The notes below the pieces were generated by a model, which saw nothing but the letters and a program-made list of their open reading frames with translations, searched no databases and was not told where the DNA came from. A stretch of 35,370 nt of DNA, taken from Candidatus Rokuibacteriota bacterium (GTDB lineage: Bacteria; Methylomirabilota; Methylomirabilia; Rokubacteriales; CSP1-6). Below are positions 23,706 through 31,796 of the stretch, piece after piece (positions within the stretch are counted from its first letter, which is position 1; each line of letters starts with the position of its first letter). The stretch covers positions 1 through 35,370 of the forward strand of contig JACPIQ010000074.1 of NCBI GenBank assembly GCA_016188005.1, given 5' to 3'. The position numbers and the translations under genes are program-made.

Positions 23706-24950
23706 ATGCGAGAGGCGGGCACGATGATGGCGGCGGTGCTGCTGGCCCTGGCGGCCCTGACCTTGGGGGCGGCGCCGGCGGTGGGGGCGGAGGACGAGAT
23801 CCGGATCGGCGCGGTGTGGGGGCTCACGGGGCCCACGGCGGGCGTGAGCCAGGAGGGCCGCCGCGGGATGGAGATGGCCCAGGAGCTGATCAACAAGAAG
23901 GGCGTGCTCGGCAAGAAGATCCGCGTGATCTTCGAGGACGACAAGGCGGACCCCGCCGTCGGCGTCTCGGCCACCGAGAAGCTCATCACCCAGGACAAGG
24001 TGGTGGCCTTCGTGGGCGGGGTCGGCAGCACCATCTGCAACGCCATGCTCGGCGCCTTCGAGAAGTACAACCCGCGCCCCATCGGCGTCCTCACCGGCTG
24101 CGGCGCCACCACCATCGAGCAGCGCTTCGGCAAGGAGCGCGGCTACTTCTTCATCCACCCGTGGGAGTACTACTACCAGTCCACGATGCGGGACTTCCTG
24201 TTGAGCCTGGCCCCCAGGCCGCAGACAGTCTTCATCGGTCACGAGGACCGCCTGTACGGGACCTCGCATGCCAAGATGGCCGACGAGTACTTCCGGGAGG
24301 CGGGGTTCAAGGTGGTGGCGCGCGAGGGCTTCAAGTCGGGCGCTCCCGATCTCACGCCGCTCCTCACCCGGGCGAAGGGCATGAACCCGGACGTCTTCTA
24401 CTGGATCGCCTACGGCGCCGACGCGATCCTGATCACCAAGCAGGGCAAGGAGCTCGGCTTCAACCCCCGGCTCTACGCGAGCACCGTCCAGCTCGGGACG
24501 CAGGAGTACCGCGACGCCGTCGGCCTGAACAACGCCGAGGGCTTCGTCGGCATCACGGTGTGGGAGCCCGCCGCGAACTTCCCCGCCTCCCGCGAGTGGC
24601 CCGATCTCCTGCCGTCGACGCGCGACTGGGTGCGGGACTACACCGCGCGCTACAAGCGCGAGCCCCACTACTACTCGATCATGAGCTACGTCGCCCTGGT
24701 GGCGGCGGCCAAGGGGATCGAGGCGGCGGGGAGCCTCGACCGGGACAAGGTGGTGGCGGCCATCGAGAAGATCACCACCATGTCGCCCATGGGCCCGCTG
24801 AAGTTCTCGCCGAGCAAGTTCGCGGTGAACCACGCCTTCAAGCAGATGATGATCTTCCAGTGGCAGAAGGGGCGCAAGGCGCTGCTCTTCCCCCGCGACA
24901 CCGCGACGGGGCCGGTGCAGTACCCGTTCACGCCCTGGGCCCAGCGCTAG
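23706..24950 (+). CDS. Branched-chain amino acid-type ABC transporter substrate-binding protein (Liv importer 2)
   Basis: Periplasmic type I binding protein (Peripla_BP_6 family, 414 residues). A signal peptide is evident: MREAGTMMAAVLLALAALTL, then an Ala-rich cleavage region around residue 28. The mature part begins EIRIGAVWGLTGPTAGV. An AAAGGAG lies upstream of ATG 23706. The protein differs clearly from the first binding protein (for example FVGGVGSTICNAMLGAFEKY in the pocket region), so the two importers probably have different ligands. The gene sits between livF2 and livH2, an order different from importer 1. Confidence 0.9.
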   Translation: MREAGTMMAAVLLALAALTLGAAPAVGAEDEIRIGAVWGLTGPTAGVSQEGRRGMEMAQELINKKGVLGKKIRVIFEDDKADPAVGVSATEKLITQDKVVAFVGGVGSTICNAMLGAFEKYNPRPIGVLTGCGATTIEQRFGKERGYFFIHPWEYYYQSTMRDFLLSLAPRPQTVFIGHEDRLYGTSHAKMADEYFREAGFKVVAREGFKSGAPDLTPLLTRAKGMNPDVFYWIAYGADAILITKQGKELGFNPRLYASTVQLGTQEYRDAVGLNNAEGFVGITVWEPAANFPASREWPDLLPSTRDWVRDYTARYKREPHYYSIMSYVALVAAAKGIEAAGSLDRDKVVAAIEKITTMSPMGPLKFSPSKFAVNHAFKQMMIFQWQKGRKALLFPRDTATGPVQYPFTPWAQR

Positions 24951-24965
24951 GGGCGCGGCGGCGCG

Positions 24966-25838
24966 ATGTCGGGCGCGATGCTGGCGCAGGTCACGGCCAA
25001 CGGCCTGTCGCTGGCGGGGCTCTACGCGCTGGTGGCGGTGGGCCTCACGCTGGTGTTCGGCGTCATGCGCATCCTGAACTTCGCCCACGGTGAGTTCGTG
25101 ATGATCGGAGCCTACCTGGCCTACTGGCTGTTCGCCCTCTGGGGTGTCGACCCGCTCCTGTCCTTCGCGCTGGTCCTCGGGCTCATGGCGCTCCTCGGGG
25201 CCCTCGTGCAGGTCACGCTCGTCACCCGGGTCCTCGCCGCGCCCCACCTCAACCAGATCCTGCTGACCTTCGGCATCGCCGTCACGCTGCAGAACCTGGC
25301 GCTCCTGCTGTGGACGGGCGACCTGCGGGCCATCAGGGTCTGGTACGCCTCGACGGCGCTCAACGTCGCGGGCGTGAGCCTGAGTCTCGGGCGCACCGTG
25401 GGCATCCTCATCGCCGCCGTGCTCACGGTCGGTCTGTACCTGCTCCTGTTCCGGACCGAGTACGGCCGCGCGCTCCGCGCGGTGGCCCAGGACCCCGACG
25501 CGGCGCTCGTCATGGGGATCCCCATCCACCGCGTCTACGTGCTGGCCATGGCGGTGGGCGCCGCCTATGCGGGCGCGGCGGGCGTGGTGGCGAGCGTCAG
25601 CATGTTCACGTACCCGCTCCTCGGGTTCCTCTTCGGCCTCAAGGCCTTCTGTGTCGTCATCCTCGGCGGGCTCGGCAGCGTGTTCGGGGCGGTGCTGGCG
25701 AGCCTCTTCCTGGGCCTCGTCGAGTCGTTCGTCGGCGCCTTCATCCCGCAGGGCGGCAGCTGGGCCGAGGCGATCTCGTTCATCGTGCTGCTCCTCGTGT
25801 TGCTCATCCGCCCCCGCGGCATGCTGGGCCTGGAGTGA
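24966..25838 (+). CDS. livH: Branched-chain amino acid-type ABC transporter permease LivH (Liv importer 2)
   Basis: Inner-membrane permease of Liv importer 2 (290 residues). The hallmark is LTLVFGVMRILNFAHGEFVM near residue 25. The ATPase-contact region is EYGRALRAVAQDPDAALVMG, and the C-terminal VVILGGLGSVFGAVLAS is typical. About eight hydrophobic segments are present. ATG 24966 is 15 bases after the binding-protein stop and has only a weak ribosome-binding site. The stop overlaps livM2 as GTGA. Confidence 0.92.
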   Translation: MSGAMLAQVTANGLSLAGLYALVAVGLTLVFGVMRILNFAHGEFVMIGAYLAYWLFALWGVDPLLSFALVLGLMALLGALVQVTLVTRVLAAPHLNQILLTFGIAVTLQNLALLLWTGDLRAIRVWYASTALNVAGVSLSLGRTVGILIAAVLTVGLYLLLFRTEYGRALRAVAQDPDAALVMGIPIHRVYVLAMAVGAAYAGAAGVVASVSMFTYPLLGFLFGLKAFCVVILGGLGSVFGAVLASLFLGLVESFVGAFIPQGGSWAEAISFIVLLLVLLIRPRGMLGLE

Positions 25839-26800
25839 GCGTCGCCGCCGCCAGCGCCGGCTGGACCCTCGTCGCGCTGGCTGCGCTGGCGGCGCCGATG
25901 GCGCTCGGCAACTACGGTCTGCACCTGCTGGTGCTCGTCTGCATGTACGTCGCGCTGTCGTCCAGCTGGAACATCCTGACGCTGGCCGGACAGCTCACCC
26001 TGGGGCACGCGGGCTTCTTCGGCGTGGGCGCGTACACCTCCGCGCTGCTGGCGCTGAGACTCGGCGTCCCGTTCTGGGCCGGGATGGGGGCGGGCGCGCT
26101 GGCGGCGGCGGTGCTGGCCGGCGTCATTGGCCTCGTGTGCCTGCGCCTGCGCGGCGTCTACCTGGCCATCGCCACGCTCAGCCTGGTGGAGGCGCTGAAG
26201 ATCGTCGTCCTCAACGTCCCCGACGTCACCGAGGGCTCCATCGGCATCACCCTGAGCCCGGTCTTCGCGGGGGCCCGCCGGCCGGCCTACCACGTCATGC
26301 TGGCCGTCGCGGCGCTGCCCGTGCTCGCCACGGTGTGGATCCGGCGGTCGAAGCTCCACGTCGTCCTCGGCGCCATCCGCGAGGACGAGGGCGCCGCCCA
26401 GATGGCCGGCATCAACACCACGGCCTACAAGGTCTTCGCCTTCGCCCTCAGCGCGGCCTTCGCCGGGCTGGCCGGGGGCTTCTACCCGCACTACATCACC
26501 TACATTGTCCCCGACACGGCGTTCAGCATCGGGCTGTCCATCGAGGCGCAGATCATGCCGATCCTCGGCGGGTTGTACACTGTGACCGGCCCCGTCGTGG
26601 GGGCGGTCGTCCTGACGCTGGCGGGCGAGTACCTGCGCACGCGCTTCGGGGCGGCGAATCTGCTCGTCTACGGGGTGGTCATGGTCGTCGCGATCCTGTG
26701 CCTGCCCGGGGGACTCGTGGGGCTCGCGCAGCGCTGGCGGGCGCCGCTCCGCACGCGGCGGGCGCGGCCGCCGCAGGAGGGAGTGGCCGATGTTCGATAA
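25835..26800 (+). CDS. livM: Branched-chain amino acid-type ABC transporter permease LivM (Liv importer 2)
   Basis: Second permease of Liv importer 2 (321 residues). The LivM hallmark is SSSWNILTLAGQLTLGHAGF, followed by the contact region SKLHVVLGAIREDEGAAQMA and the C-terminal ILGGLYTVTGPVVGA. GTG 25835 is chosen because it overlaps the livH2 stop (GTGA) and gives an N-terminus of normal length; the frame extends further upstream inside livH2, but that part is not LivM-like. The end of the gene overlaps mutase 2 by 11 bases, physically linking uptake and mutase. Confidence 0.92.
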   Translation: MSVAAASAGWTLVALAALAAPMALGNYGLHLLVLVCMYVALSSSWNILTLAGQLTLGHAGFFGVGAYTSALLALRLGVPFWAGMGAGALAAAVLAGVIGLVCLRLRGVYLAIATLSLVEALKIVVLNVPDVTEGSIGITLSPVFAGARRPAYHVMLAVAALPVLATVWIRRSKLHVVLGAIREDEGAAQMAGINTTAYKVFAFALSAAFAGLAGGFYPHYITYIVPDTAFSIGLSIEAQIMPILGGLYTVTGPVVGAVVLTLAGEYLRTRFGAANLLVYGVVMVVAILCLPGGLVGLAQRWRAPLRTRRARPPQEGVADVR

Positions 26801-28415
26801 GGACAAGATCGAGGAGATCCGCCGGGCGCGGCAGGCCTGGGGCGGCCCGGTCGAGGCCGGCGCGCTCTACACGCCTGCGGACCTCGCGGACGCCGGCTTC
26901 GACTATCTGCGTGACCTCGGCGTCCCGGGCCAGTACCCGTTCACGCGGGGGATCCACCCCGCGATGTACCGCGAGCGCCTCTGGACGATGCGGCAGTATG
27001 CGGGCTTCGGGTCGGCGCAGGAGACGAACGAGCGCTTCCGCTACATGCTCGAGCGCGGCATGGCCGGGATCAACGTCGCCTTCGACCTGCCCACCCAGCA
27101 CGGCTACGACTCCGACGACCCCCGGGCCCGCGGCGAGGTCGGGCGGGTCGGCGTCCCCGTCAACTCGCTGCGCGACCTGGAAACGCTCTTCGACGGCATC
27201 CCCCTGGGGCAGGTCAGCCCCGCCAATGCCATCAACGCGCCGGCGGCCGTCATCCTCGCCATGTACGTGGCGCTGGCCGAGCGGCAGGCGCTGCCGCTCG
27301 AGCGCCTGTCCGGGAGCACCCAGAACGACGTCCTCAAGGAGTTCATCGCGCGGGGCACCTACATCTTCCCGCCGGCCCCGTCCCTCCGGCTCGTCACGGA
27401 CATCATCGAGTACTGCGCCCGCGCCCTGCCCCGGTGGAACTTCATCAACGTGTGCGGGTACCACATGCGCGAGGCCGGCTCCACCCTCGTGCAGGAGGTG
27501 GCGTTCGCGCTGGCCGATGCCTGCACCTACGTGCAGGCCGCCGTGGACCGGGGCCTCGACGTCGATGACTTCGCGCCGCGCTTCGCCTTCAACTTCACGG
27601 CCGGCACCGACATCTTCCGCGAGGCCGCCAAGTTCCGGGCCATGCGCCGGCTCTGGGCCCGGCTGATGCGCGAGCGCTTCGGCGCCCGGAAGCCCGACAG
27701 CTGGAGGTTCCGCACCGGCGCCGGCTCCGGCGCCAGCCAGCTGACGGCGCAGCAGCCGGAGAACAACATCGTCCGGGTCACCCTCCACTCGCTGGCGGCG
27801 ATCCTCGGGGGTGCGCAGTCCCTCCACACGGCCGCCTACGACGAGGCCCTCGCCCTGCCCACCGAGAAGTCCGTCACCCTGGCCCTCCGCACCCAGCAGG
27901 TGCTGGCCCACGAGGCCGGCCTGACCGAGACCGTGGATCCCCTGGCCGGCTCCTATTACGTGGAGTCGCTCACCGACGAGATCGAGGCCCAGGCCGGGCT
28001 GCTCATGGGGCAGGTCGAGCGCGAGGGCGGGATGCTGCGGGCCATCGACTCGGGCTGGGTACATCGGCAGATCGTCGAGGAGGCCTGGGCGTATCAGCGG
28101 CGCGTCGAGGCCGGGGCGGAGGTCGTGGTCGGCGTCAACCGGTTCGTGGAGGAGGCGCCGCCTCCAGGATTCGCCCTGCACCGCCACGCCGAGCGCTTCG
28201 AGGCCGAGCAGGCGGCGGCGCTGACGGCGCTCCGGGAGACGCGGGACAGCGCGCGGGTGCGGCGGGCGCTCGGGGAGCTGCGCGCCGCGGCGGCGGAGGG
28301 GACGAACCTGATGCCGATCCTCGTGGAGACCGTGAAGGCCTACGCCACCATCGGGGAGATCTGCGGGGTTCTGCGCGAGGAGTTCGGCGAGTACCGCGCC
28401 CCCCAGGTCTACTGA
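26790..28415 (+). CDS. B12-dependent acyl-CoA mutase, large (catalytic) subunit (mutase 2)
   Basis: TIM-barrel catalytic subunit of an adenosylcobalamin mutase (541 residues) without a B12 domain. GGAGGGAG precedes ATG 26790, which overlaps livM2 by 11 bases. By MutB numbering from memory it keeps Arg82, Thr85, Arg87 and Tyr89 (RQYAGFGSA, Tyr70), Gln197 (Gln178), Arg207 (Arg188), Tyr243/His244 (GYHMREAG) and Arg283 (Arg264). It is thus closer to methylmalonyl-CoA mutase than mutase 1. The segment for His328-x-Gln330, normally H-T-Q-T in split mutases, reads RFRTGAGSGASQ (306-317). It lacks both the His and the Gln and may have a two-residue insertion. This puts the assumed methylmalonyl-CoA activity in doubt. 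The likely partner is the small subunit at 21774-22241. Confidence 0.87.
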   Translation: MFDKDKIEEIRRARQAWGGPVEAGALYTPADLADAGFDYLRDLGVPGQYPFTRGIHPAMYRERLWTMRQYAGFGSAQETNERFRYMLERGMAGINVAFDLPTQHGYDSDDPRARGEVGRVGVPVNSLRDLETLFDGIPLGQVSPANAINAPAAVILAMYVALAERQALPLERLSGSTQNDVLKEFIARGTYIFPPAPSLRLVTDIIEYCARALPRWNFINVCGYHMREAGSTLVQEVAFALADACTYVQAAVDRGLDVDDFAPRFAFNFTAGTDIFREAAKFRAMRRLWARLMRERFGARKPDSWRFRTGAGSGASQLTAQQPENNIVRVTLHSLAAILGGAQSLHTAAYDEALALPTEKSVTLALRTQQVLAHEAGLTETVDPLAGSYYVESLTDEIEAQAGLLMGQVEREGGMLRAIDSGWVHRQIVEEAWAYQRRVEAGAEVVVGVNRFVEEAPPPGFALHRHAERFEAEQAAALTALRETRDSARVRRALGELRAAAAEGTNLMPILVETVKAYATIGEICGVLREEFGEYRAPQVY

Positions 28416-28440
28416 TGACTGTCGCGGAATCCCGTGGCTG

Positions 28441-28490
28441 CGAGGTGCCGGGCCCCGGAGGGCGGCCCCCCCTCCGGGGCCCGGGCCTCG
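28441..28490. terminator. Strong GC-rich stem-loop between convergent genes, probable bidirectional terminator
   Basis: The left arm at 28441-28462 pairs with the right arm at 28470-28490. The 13 base pairs next to the loop are perfect, and the outer part pairs after a one-base bulge. The 7-base loop is 28463-28469. It lies between the mutase 2 stop (28415, plus strand) and the serA stop (28518, minus strand), where a shared terminator is expected. No T-tract follows on either strand, which is common in very GC-rich genomes. Confidence 0.7.
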
Positions 28491-28517
28491 CGTGCGAATG
28501 ATCCGGGCTGGGGGGCG

Positions 28518-29681
28518 TCAGGGAGTGCGGACCGCCATCACGCCCTCGATGCGGGCGATCTCGTCGATCACCGCCCGGGAGATCGGCTGGTCGACGTCGG
28601 CCAGGGTGTAGGCGAGATTGCCGCGCGACTTGTTCAGCATGCCGAGGATGTTCAAGCCCGCCCGGGCCATGGCGGTGGAGAACTGTCCCACCATGTTGGG
28701 CACGTTGGAGTTGACGATGGCGACCCGATACCCCTCGGCGCGCGGCATCGTCACCTCGGGGAAGTTCACGGAGTTGGTGACGTTGCCGTTCTCCAGGTAC
28801 TCCCGCACCTGATCGGTCACCATCACCGCGCAGTTGGCCTCGGCCTCCTTCGTGGAGGCGCCCAGGTGTGGCAGGGCGATCACTCGCTCGTGGCCCTGCA
28901 GCCGCGGGCTGGGGAAATCGCAGACGTAGGCGTGGACCCGGCCGGCGGCGATGGCCGCCAGCACCGCCTGGTCGTCCACGATGCCGCCCCGGGAGAAGTT
29001 GAGGATCACGACTCCTTTGCGCATGCCGCGCAGACGGTCGGCGTCGACCAGCCGCCGCGTCGCGTCCACCAGCGGGACGTGCAGGCTCAGGAAGTCCACC
29101 TTGCCCACCAGCTCGTCGGTCCCGCCCGCCTTCTGCACCTCCGCCGAGAGCTGCCAGGCCCCCTCCACGGTGATGCCCGGATCGAACCCGATCACCCGCA
29201 TCCCGAGGGCCACGCCCATGTTGGCCACGAGCCGGCCGACCGCGCCCAGGCCGATGACGCCGAGGGTGCGCCCCGGCAGCTCGTAGCCGACGAAGCGCTT
29301 CTTCCCCTTCTCCACCTGTTCGTGGATGGTGCCGTCGTCGCCGCGCAGCTGCCGGGCGAAGTCCCACGCCTGGCAGATGTTCCGGCAGGCGAGCAGCATG
29401 CCGGCCAGCACCAGCTCCTTCACGGCGTTGGCGTTCGCGCCCGGGGCGTTGAACACCGGAATGCCGCGCGCGCTCATCTTGTCCACGGGGATGTTGTTCA
29501 CGCCGGTGCCGGCCCGCCCCACCGCCGTGAGCGTCTCGGGGATGGCCATGCCGCGCATGTCGTGGGAGCGCACGAGGATCGCGTCCGGATTCTGGATCTC
29601 CGAGGCGATCTCGTAGCGGTCGCGCGGCAGGCGCTCCAGGCCCGCCACCGAGATGCTGTTGAGGGTCAGGATCTTGAACAT
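28518..29681 (-). CDS. serA: D-3-phosphoglycerate dehydrogenase family protein with C-terminal ACT domain
   Basis: NAD-dependent D-2-hydroxyacid dehydrogenase (387 residues) catalysing the first step of serine synthesis, 3-phosphoglycerate to 3-phosphohydroxypyruvate. The NAD motif is GVIGLGAVGRLVA. The catalytic Arg is in NFSRGGIVDD and the His in LPHLGASTKEAEANCA. A C-terminal ACT domain (about 318-387, with VPNMVGQFSTAMARAGLNIL) would allow feedback by serine. This is the compact form, without the extra intervening domain of the long Actinobacteria type. The gene follows serC by 24 bases with an AAGAGG ribosome-binding site, supporting the serine assignment over other hydroxyacid dehydrogenases. 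Confidence 0.9.
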   Translation of the reverse strand: MFKILTLNSISVAGLERLPRDRYEIASEIQNPDAILVRSHDMRGMAIPETLTAVGRAGTGVNNIPVDKMSARGIPVFNAPGANANAVKELVLAGMLLACRNICQAWDFARQLRGDDGTIHEQVEKGKKRFVGYELPGRTLGVIGLGAVGRLVANMGVALGMRVIGFDPGITVEGAWQLSAEVQKAGGTDELVGKVDFLSLHVPLVDATRRLVDADRLRGMRKGVVILNFSRGGIVDDQAVLAAIAAGRVHAYVCDFPSPRLQGHERVIALPHLGASTKEAEANCAVMVTDQVREYLENGNVTNSVNFPEVTMPRAEGYRVAIVNSNVPNMVGQFSTAMARAGLNILGMLNKSRGNLAYTLADVDQPISRAVIDEIARIEGVMAVRTP

Positions 29682-29705
29682 GCGCCGCCTCTTGGCACGG
29701 GACGG

Positions 29706-30788
29706 TTAGCCATGGCGTTCTTCGAACTCCTTCATGAAGTCGATCAGCGCGTCCACGCCCGATTCCGGCATGGCGTTGTAGAGGCTGGCGCGCATCCCAC
29801 CCACGGAGCGGTGGCCCCCGAGCGTCACCAGGCCCGCGTGCCGGGCCTCGTCGAGGAACCTGCCGTCCAGGGCCGGATCGGCCAGCGTGAAGGGGACGTT
29901 CATCCAGGAGCGGCACGCCCTGTCGACGGGATTGCGGTAGAAGCGCGACCCGTCGATGGCGGCGTAGAGCTTCTGGGCCTTGCGTTGATTGAGGCGCCCC
30001 ATGGCCTCGAGCCCGCCCAGGGCCAGAAGCCGCGCGAAGATCAGCCCGGCGATGTACACGGCGTAGGTCGGCGGGGTATTGTACAGGGACCCGTGGTCGG
30101 CCTGGGTCTTGTAGTCGAACATGGTGGGCGTTCCGGGGAGCACCCGGCCCAGCAGCTCCTCGCGCGCGATGACCAGCGTCAGCCCGGCCGGCCCGATGTT
30201 CTTCTGCGCGCCGGCATAGATCAGGCCGAACCGGCTCACGTCGATGGGGCGGGAGAGCAGGGTGGAGGACATGTCCGCCACCAGCGGGACATCCGCCGTG
30301 TCCGGGATCCAGTGGAATTCCACGCCGCCGATGGTCTCGTTGGGCGTGTAGTGCACGTAGGCCGCCTCGGGGTTGAGCCGCCACGCTGCCCGGGGCGGGA
30401 TCGTCGTGAACCTGGCCGCTTCGGAGCTCGCCGCGACATTCACCTCGCAGTAGCGCGAGCCTTCCTGGATGGCCTTGGTGGCCCAGGCGCCTGTGTTGAC
30501 GTAGTCGGCGGTCGTCTTGCCGCGCAGCAGGTTCATGGGCACCATGGCGAACTGATGCGAGGCCCCGCCCGACAGGAACAGCACCTTGTAGGTGGACGGC
30601 ACGCCGAGCAGCTCGCGCAGATCGGACTCCGCCTGCGCGGCGATGCTCATGAACTCCCTGTCGCGGTGGCTCATCTCCATCACCGCCATGCCGCTGCCGT
30701 GCCAGTCGAGCATCTCGGCCGCCGCGTGCTCCAGGACCTCCTCCGGCATCACCGCCGGCCCCGCGCTGAAGTTGTAGACTCGCGCCAT
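29706..30788 (-). CDS. serC: Phosphoserine aminotransferase
   Basis: Pyridoxal-phosphate enzyme (360 residues, normal length) converting 3-phosphohydroxypyruvate and glutamate to phosphoserine and 2-oxoglutarate. The start RVYNFSAGPAVMPEEVLEHA is diagnostic for SerC. The PLP lysine is in LIYAGAQKNIGPAGLT, and HRSVGGMRASLYNAMPE near the C-terminus is the conserved phosphate-binding segment. ATG at 30788 follows GGAGGAG. The frame is open further upstream, but that part overlaps the dehydrogenase gene in another frame and is not SerC-like. Together with serA it forms a serine-synthesis pair; serB is not in the window. Confidence 0.95.
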   Translation of the reverse strand: MARVYNFSAGPAVMPEEVLEHAAAEMLDWHGSGMAVMEMSHRDREFMSIAAQAESDLRELLGVPSTYKVLFLSGGASHQFAMVPMNLLRGKTTADYVNTGAWATKAIQEGSRYCEVNVAASSEAARFTTIPPRAAWRLNPEAAYVHYTPNETIGGVEFHWIPDTADVPLVADMSSTLLSRPIDVSRFGLIYAGAQKNIGPAGLTLVIAREELLGRVLPGTPTMFDYKTQADHGSLYNTPPTYAVYIAGLIFARLLALGGLEAMGRLNQRKAQKLYAAIDGSRFYRNPVDRACRSWMNVPFTLADPALDGRFLDEARHAGLVTLGGHRSVGGMRASLYNAMPESGVDALIDFMKEFEERHG

Positions 30789-30880
30789 GGTGCCCCCGCT
30801 CCTCCGTGAAGGTTCGCCTGCTCCCGCCCGGGCCCCGTGCGGCCCACCGCGTCCTATCTTGACACGCGCTCCGCCCGCTG

Positions 30881-31663
30881 TCACACGGCCGGCTCGCCCG
30901 CCGTCACCGCGATGCACTGGCCGGAGATGTTGCGGGCGGCGGCGCTGCAGAGGTACACGGCCAGGGCGGCGATGTCCTCGGCGGCGGCCATGCGCTTGAG
31001 CGGCGCGCCCTCGACGAAGGCCTGGCGCATCTTCTCCAGGGGCACCCCGCGCACCTCCGCCTGGCCGGCGATCACGCGGTCGATGCGGTCGCCCGCGACG
31101 GCGCCCGGCGCGATGGCGTTGACCGTGATGTTGTGGGAGGCCAGCTCCAGCGCCATGCCGTAGGTCATGCCGACCTGTCCGGCCTTGGCCGCGCAGTAGC
31201 CGATGCGGTAGGGCAGGCCGCGGCGCCCCGCGGCGGACGAGATGTTCACGATGCTGCCCCCGCCGGCCTTGATGAGCTCGGGCGCGGCGAAGCGGATGCA
31301 CAGGTACGAGCTCGTGAGGCAGGAGTTGAGCGTGTAGAACCAGTCCTCCGTCGTGTAGGCCTGGACGGGTCTGGTGGGCCCCCCGTCGCCGGCGTTGTTC
31401 ACCAGCGTGTCGAGCTTGCCGAAGGCCCGGACACCCCGCTCCACCATGCGCCGCACGTCGTCCTCGGCGGCTGCATCGCCGGTCACGGCGATGGCGCGCC
31501 CGCCGTCGGCGTTGACGAGGGCGGCCGTCTCCTCCACGAGGGGCTGCGTCCGGGCCGCGCAGATCACCGCCGCCCCCTCGCGCGCGAACATCCGGCTCAT
31601 CACACGGCCGATGCCCTTGCTCGCGCCGGTGATGAGCGCGACCTTCCCTTCGAGCTGTCCCAT
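30881..31663 (-). CDS. Short-chain dehydrogenase/reductase
   Basis: Classical SDR of 260 residues. The cofactor motif TGASKGIG lies at about 12-19, with VNNAGDGG, the catalytic Ser in VNISSAAGRRG and YCAAK. The end NISGQCIAVTAGEPAV is typical. The start at 31663 (MGQLEGKVALITG) follows GGGGAGGA at normal distance; an upstream start nine codons earlier is less likely. It reads in the same direction as serC, 92 bases ahead of it. The Ala after AARTQPLV and the absence of a clear acidic residue at the end of strand 2 suggest NADPH, but this is weak. The substrate is unknown. Confidence 0.88.
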   Translation of the reverse strand: MGQLEGKVALITGASKGIGRVMSRMFAREGAAVICAARTQPLVEETAALVNADGGRAIAVTGDAAAEDDVRRMVERGVRAFGKLDTLVNNAGDGGPTRPVQAYTTEDWFYTLNSCLTSSYLCIRFAAPELIKAGGGSIVNISSAAGRRGLPYRIGYCAAKAGQVGMTYGMALELASHNITVNAIAPGAVAGDRIDRVIAGQAEVRGVPLEKMRQAFVEGAPLKRMAAAEDIAALAVYLCSAAARNISGQCIAVTAGEPAV

Positions 31664-31796
31664 GAGTCCTCCCCGGTCTGGCGAGCGCATCGGCTCGCGT
31701 ATTGAGTGCGCGCCGCCGCCGCCTCAGCGGCGCCCCAGCGCCCTCAGCACCTCCAGCGATGGAGCGAAGAAGCTGGCGCCCGACACCGCCTTCCCC

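Noticed and set aside
5058-28415. Assigning either mutase as isobutyryl-CoA or 2-hydroxyisobutyryl-CoA mutase
   Set aside because: Isobutyryl-CoA mutase has Phe and Gln where both proteins have Tyr (YAGFGSA) and Arg (ARGT). 2-Hydroxyisobutyryl-CoA mutase has Ile and Asp where they have Tyr and Ala.
28434-30809. Open plus-strand frame of about 790 codons opposite serA and serC
   Set aside because: It is antisense to two clearly recognised genes, is rich in His, Gly, Val and Asp with no domain motifs, and is a known artefact of GC-rich coding DNA.
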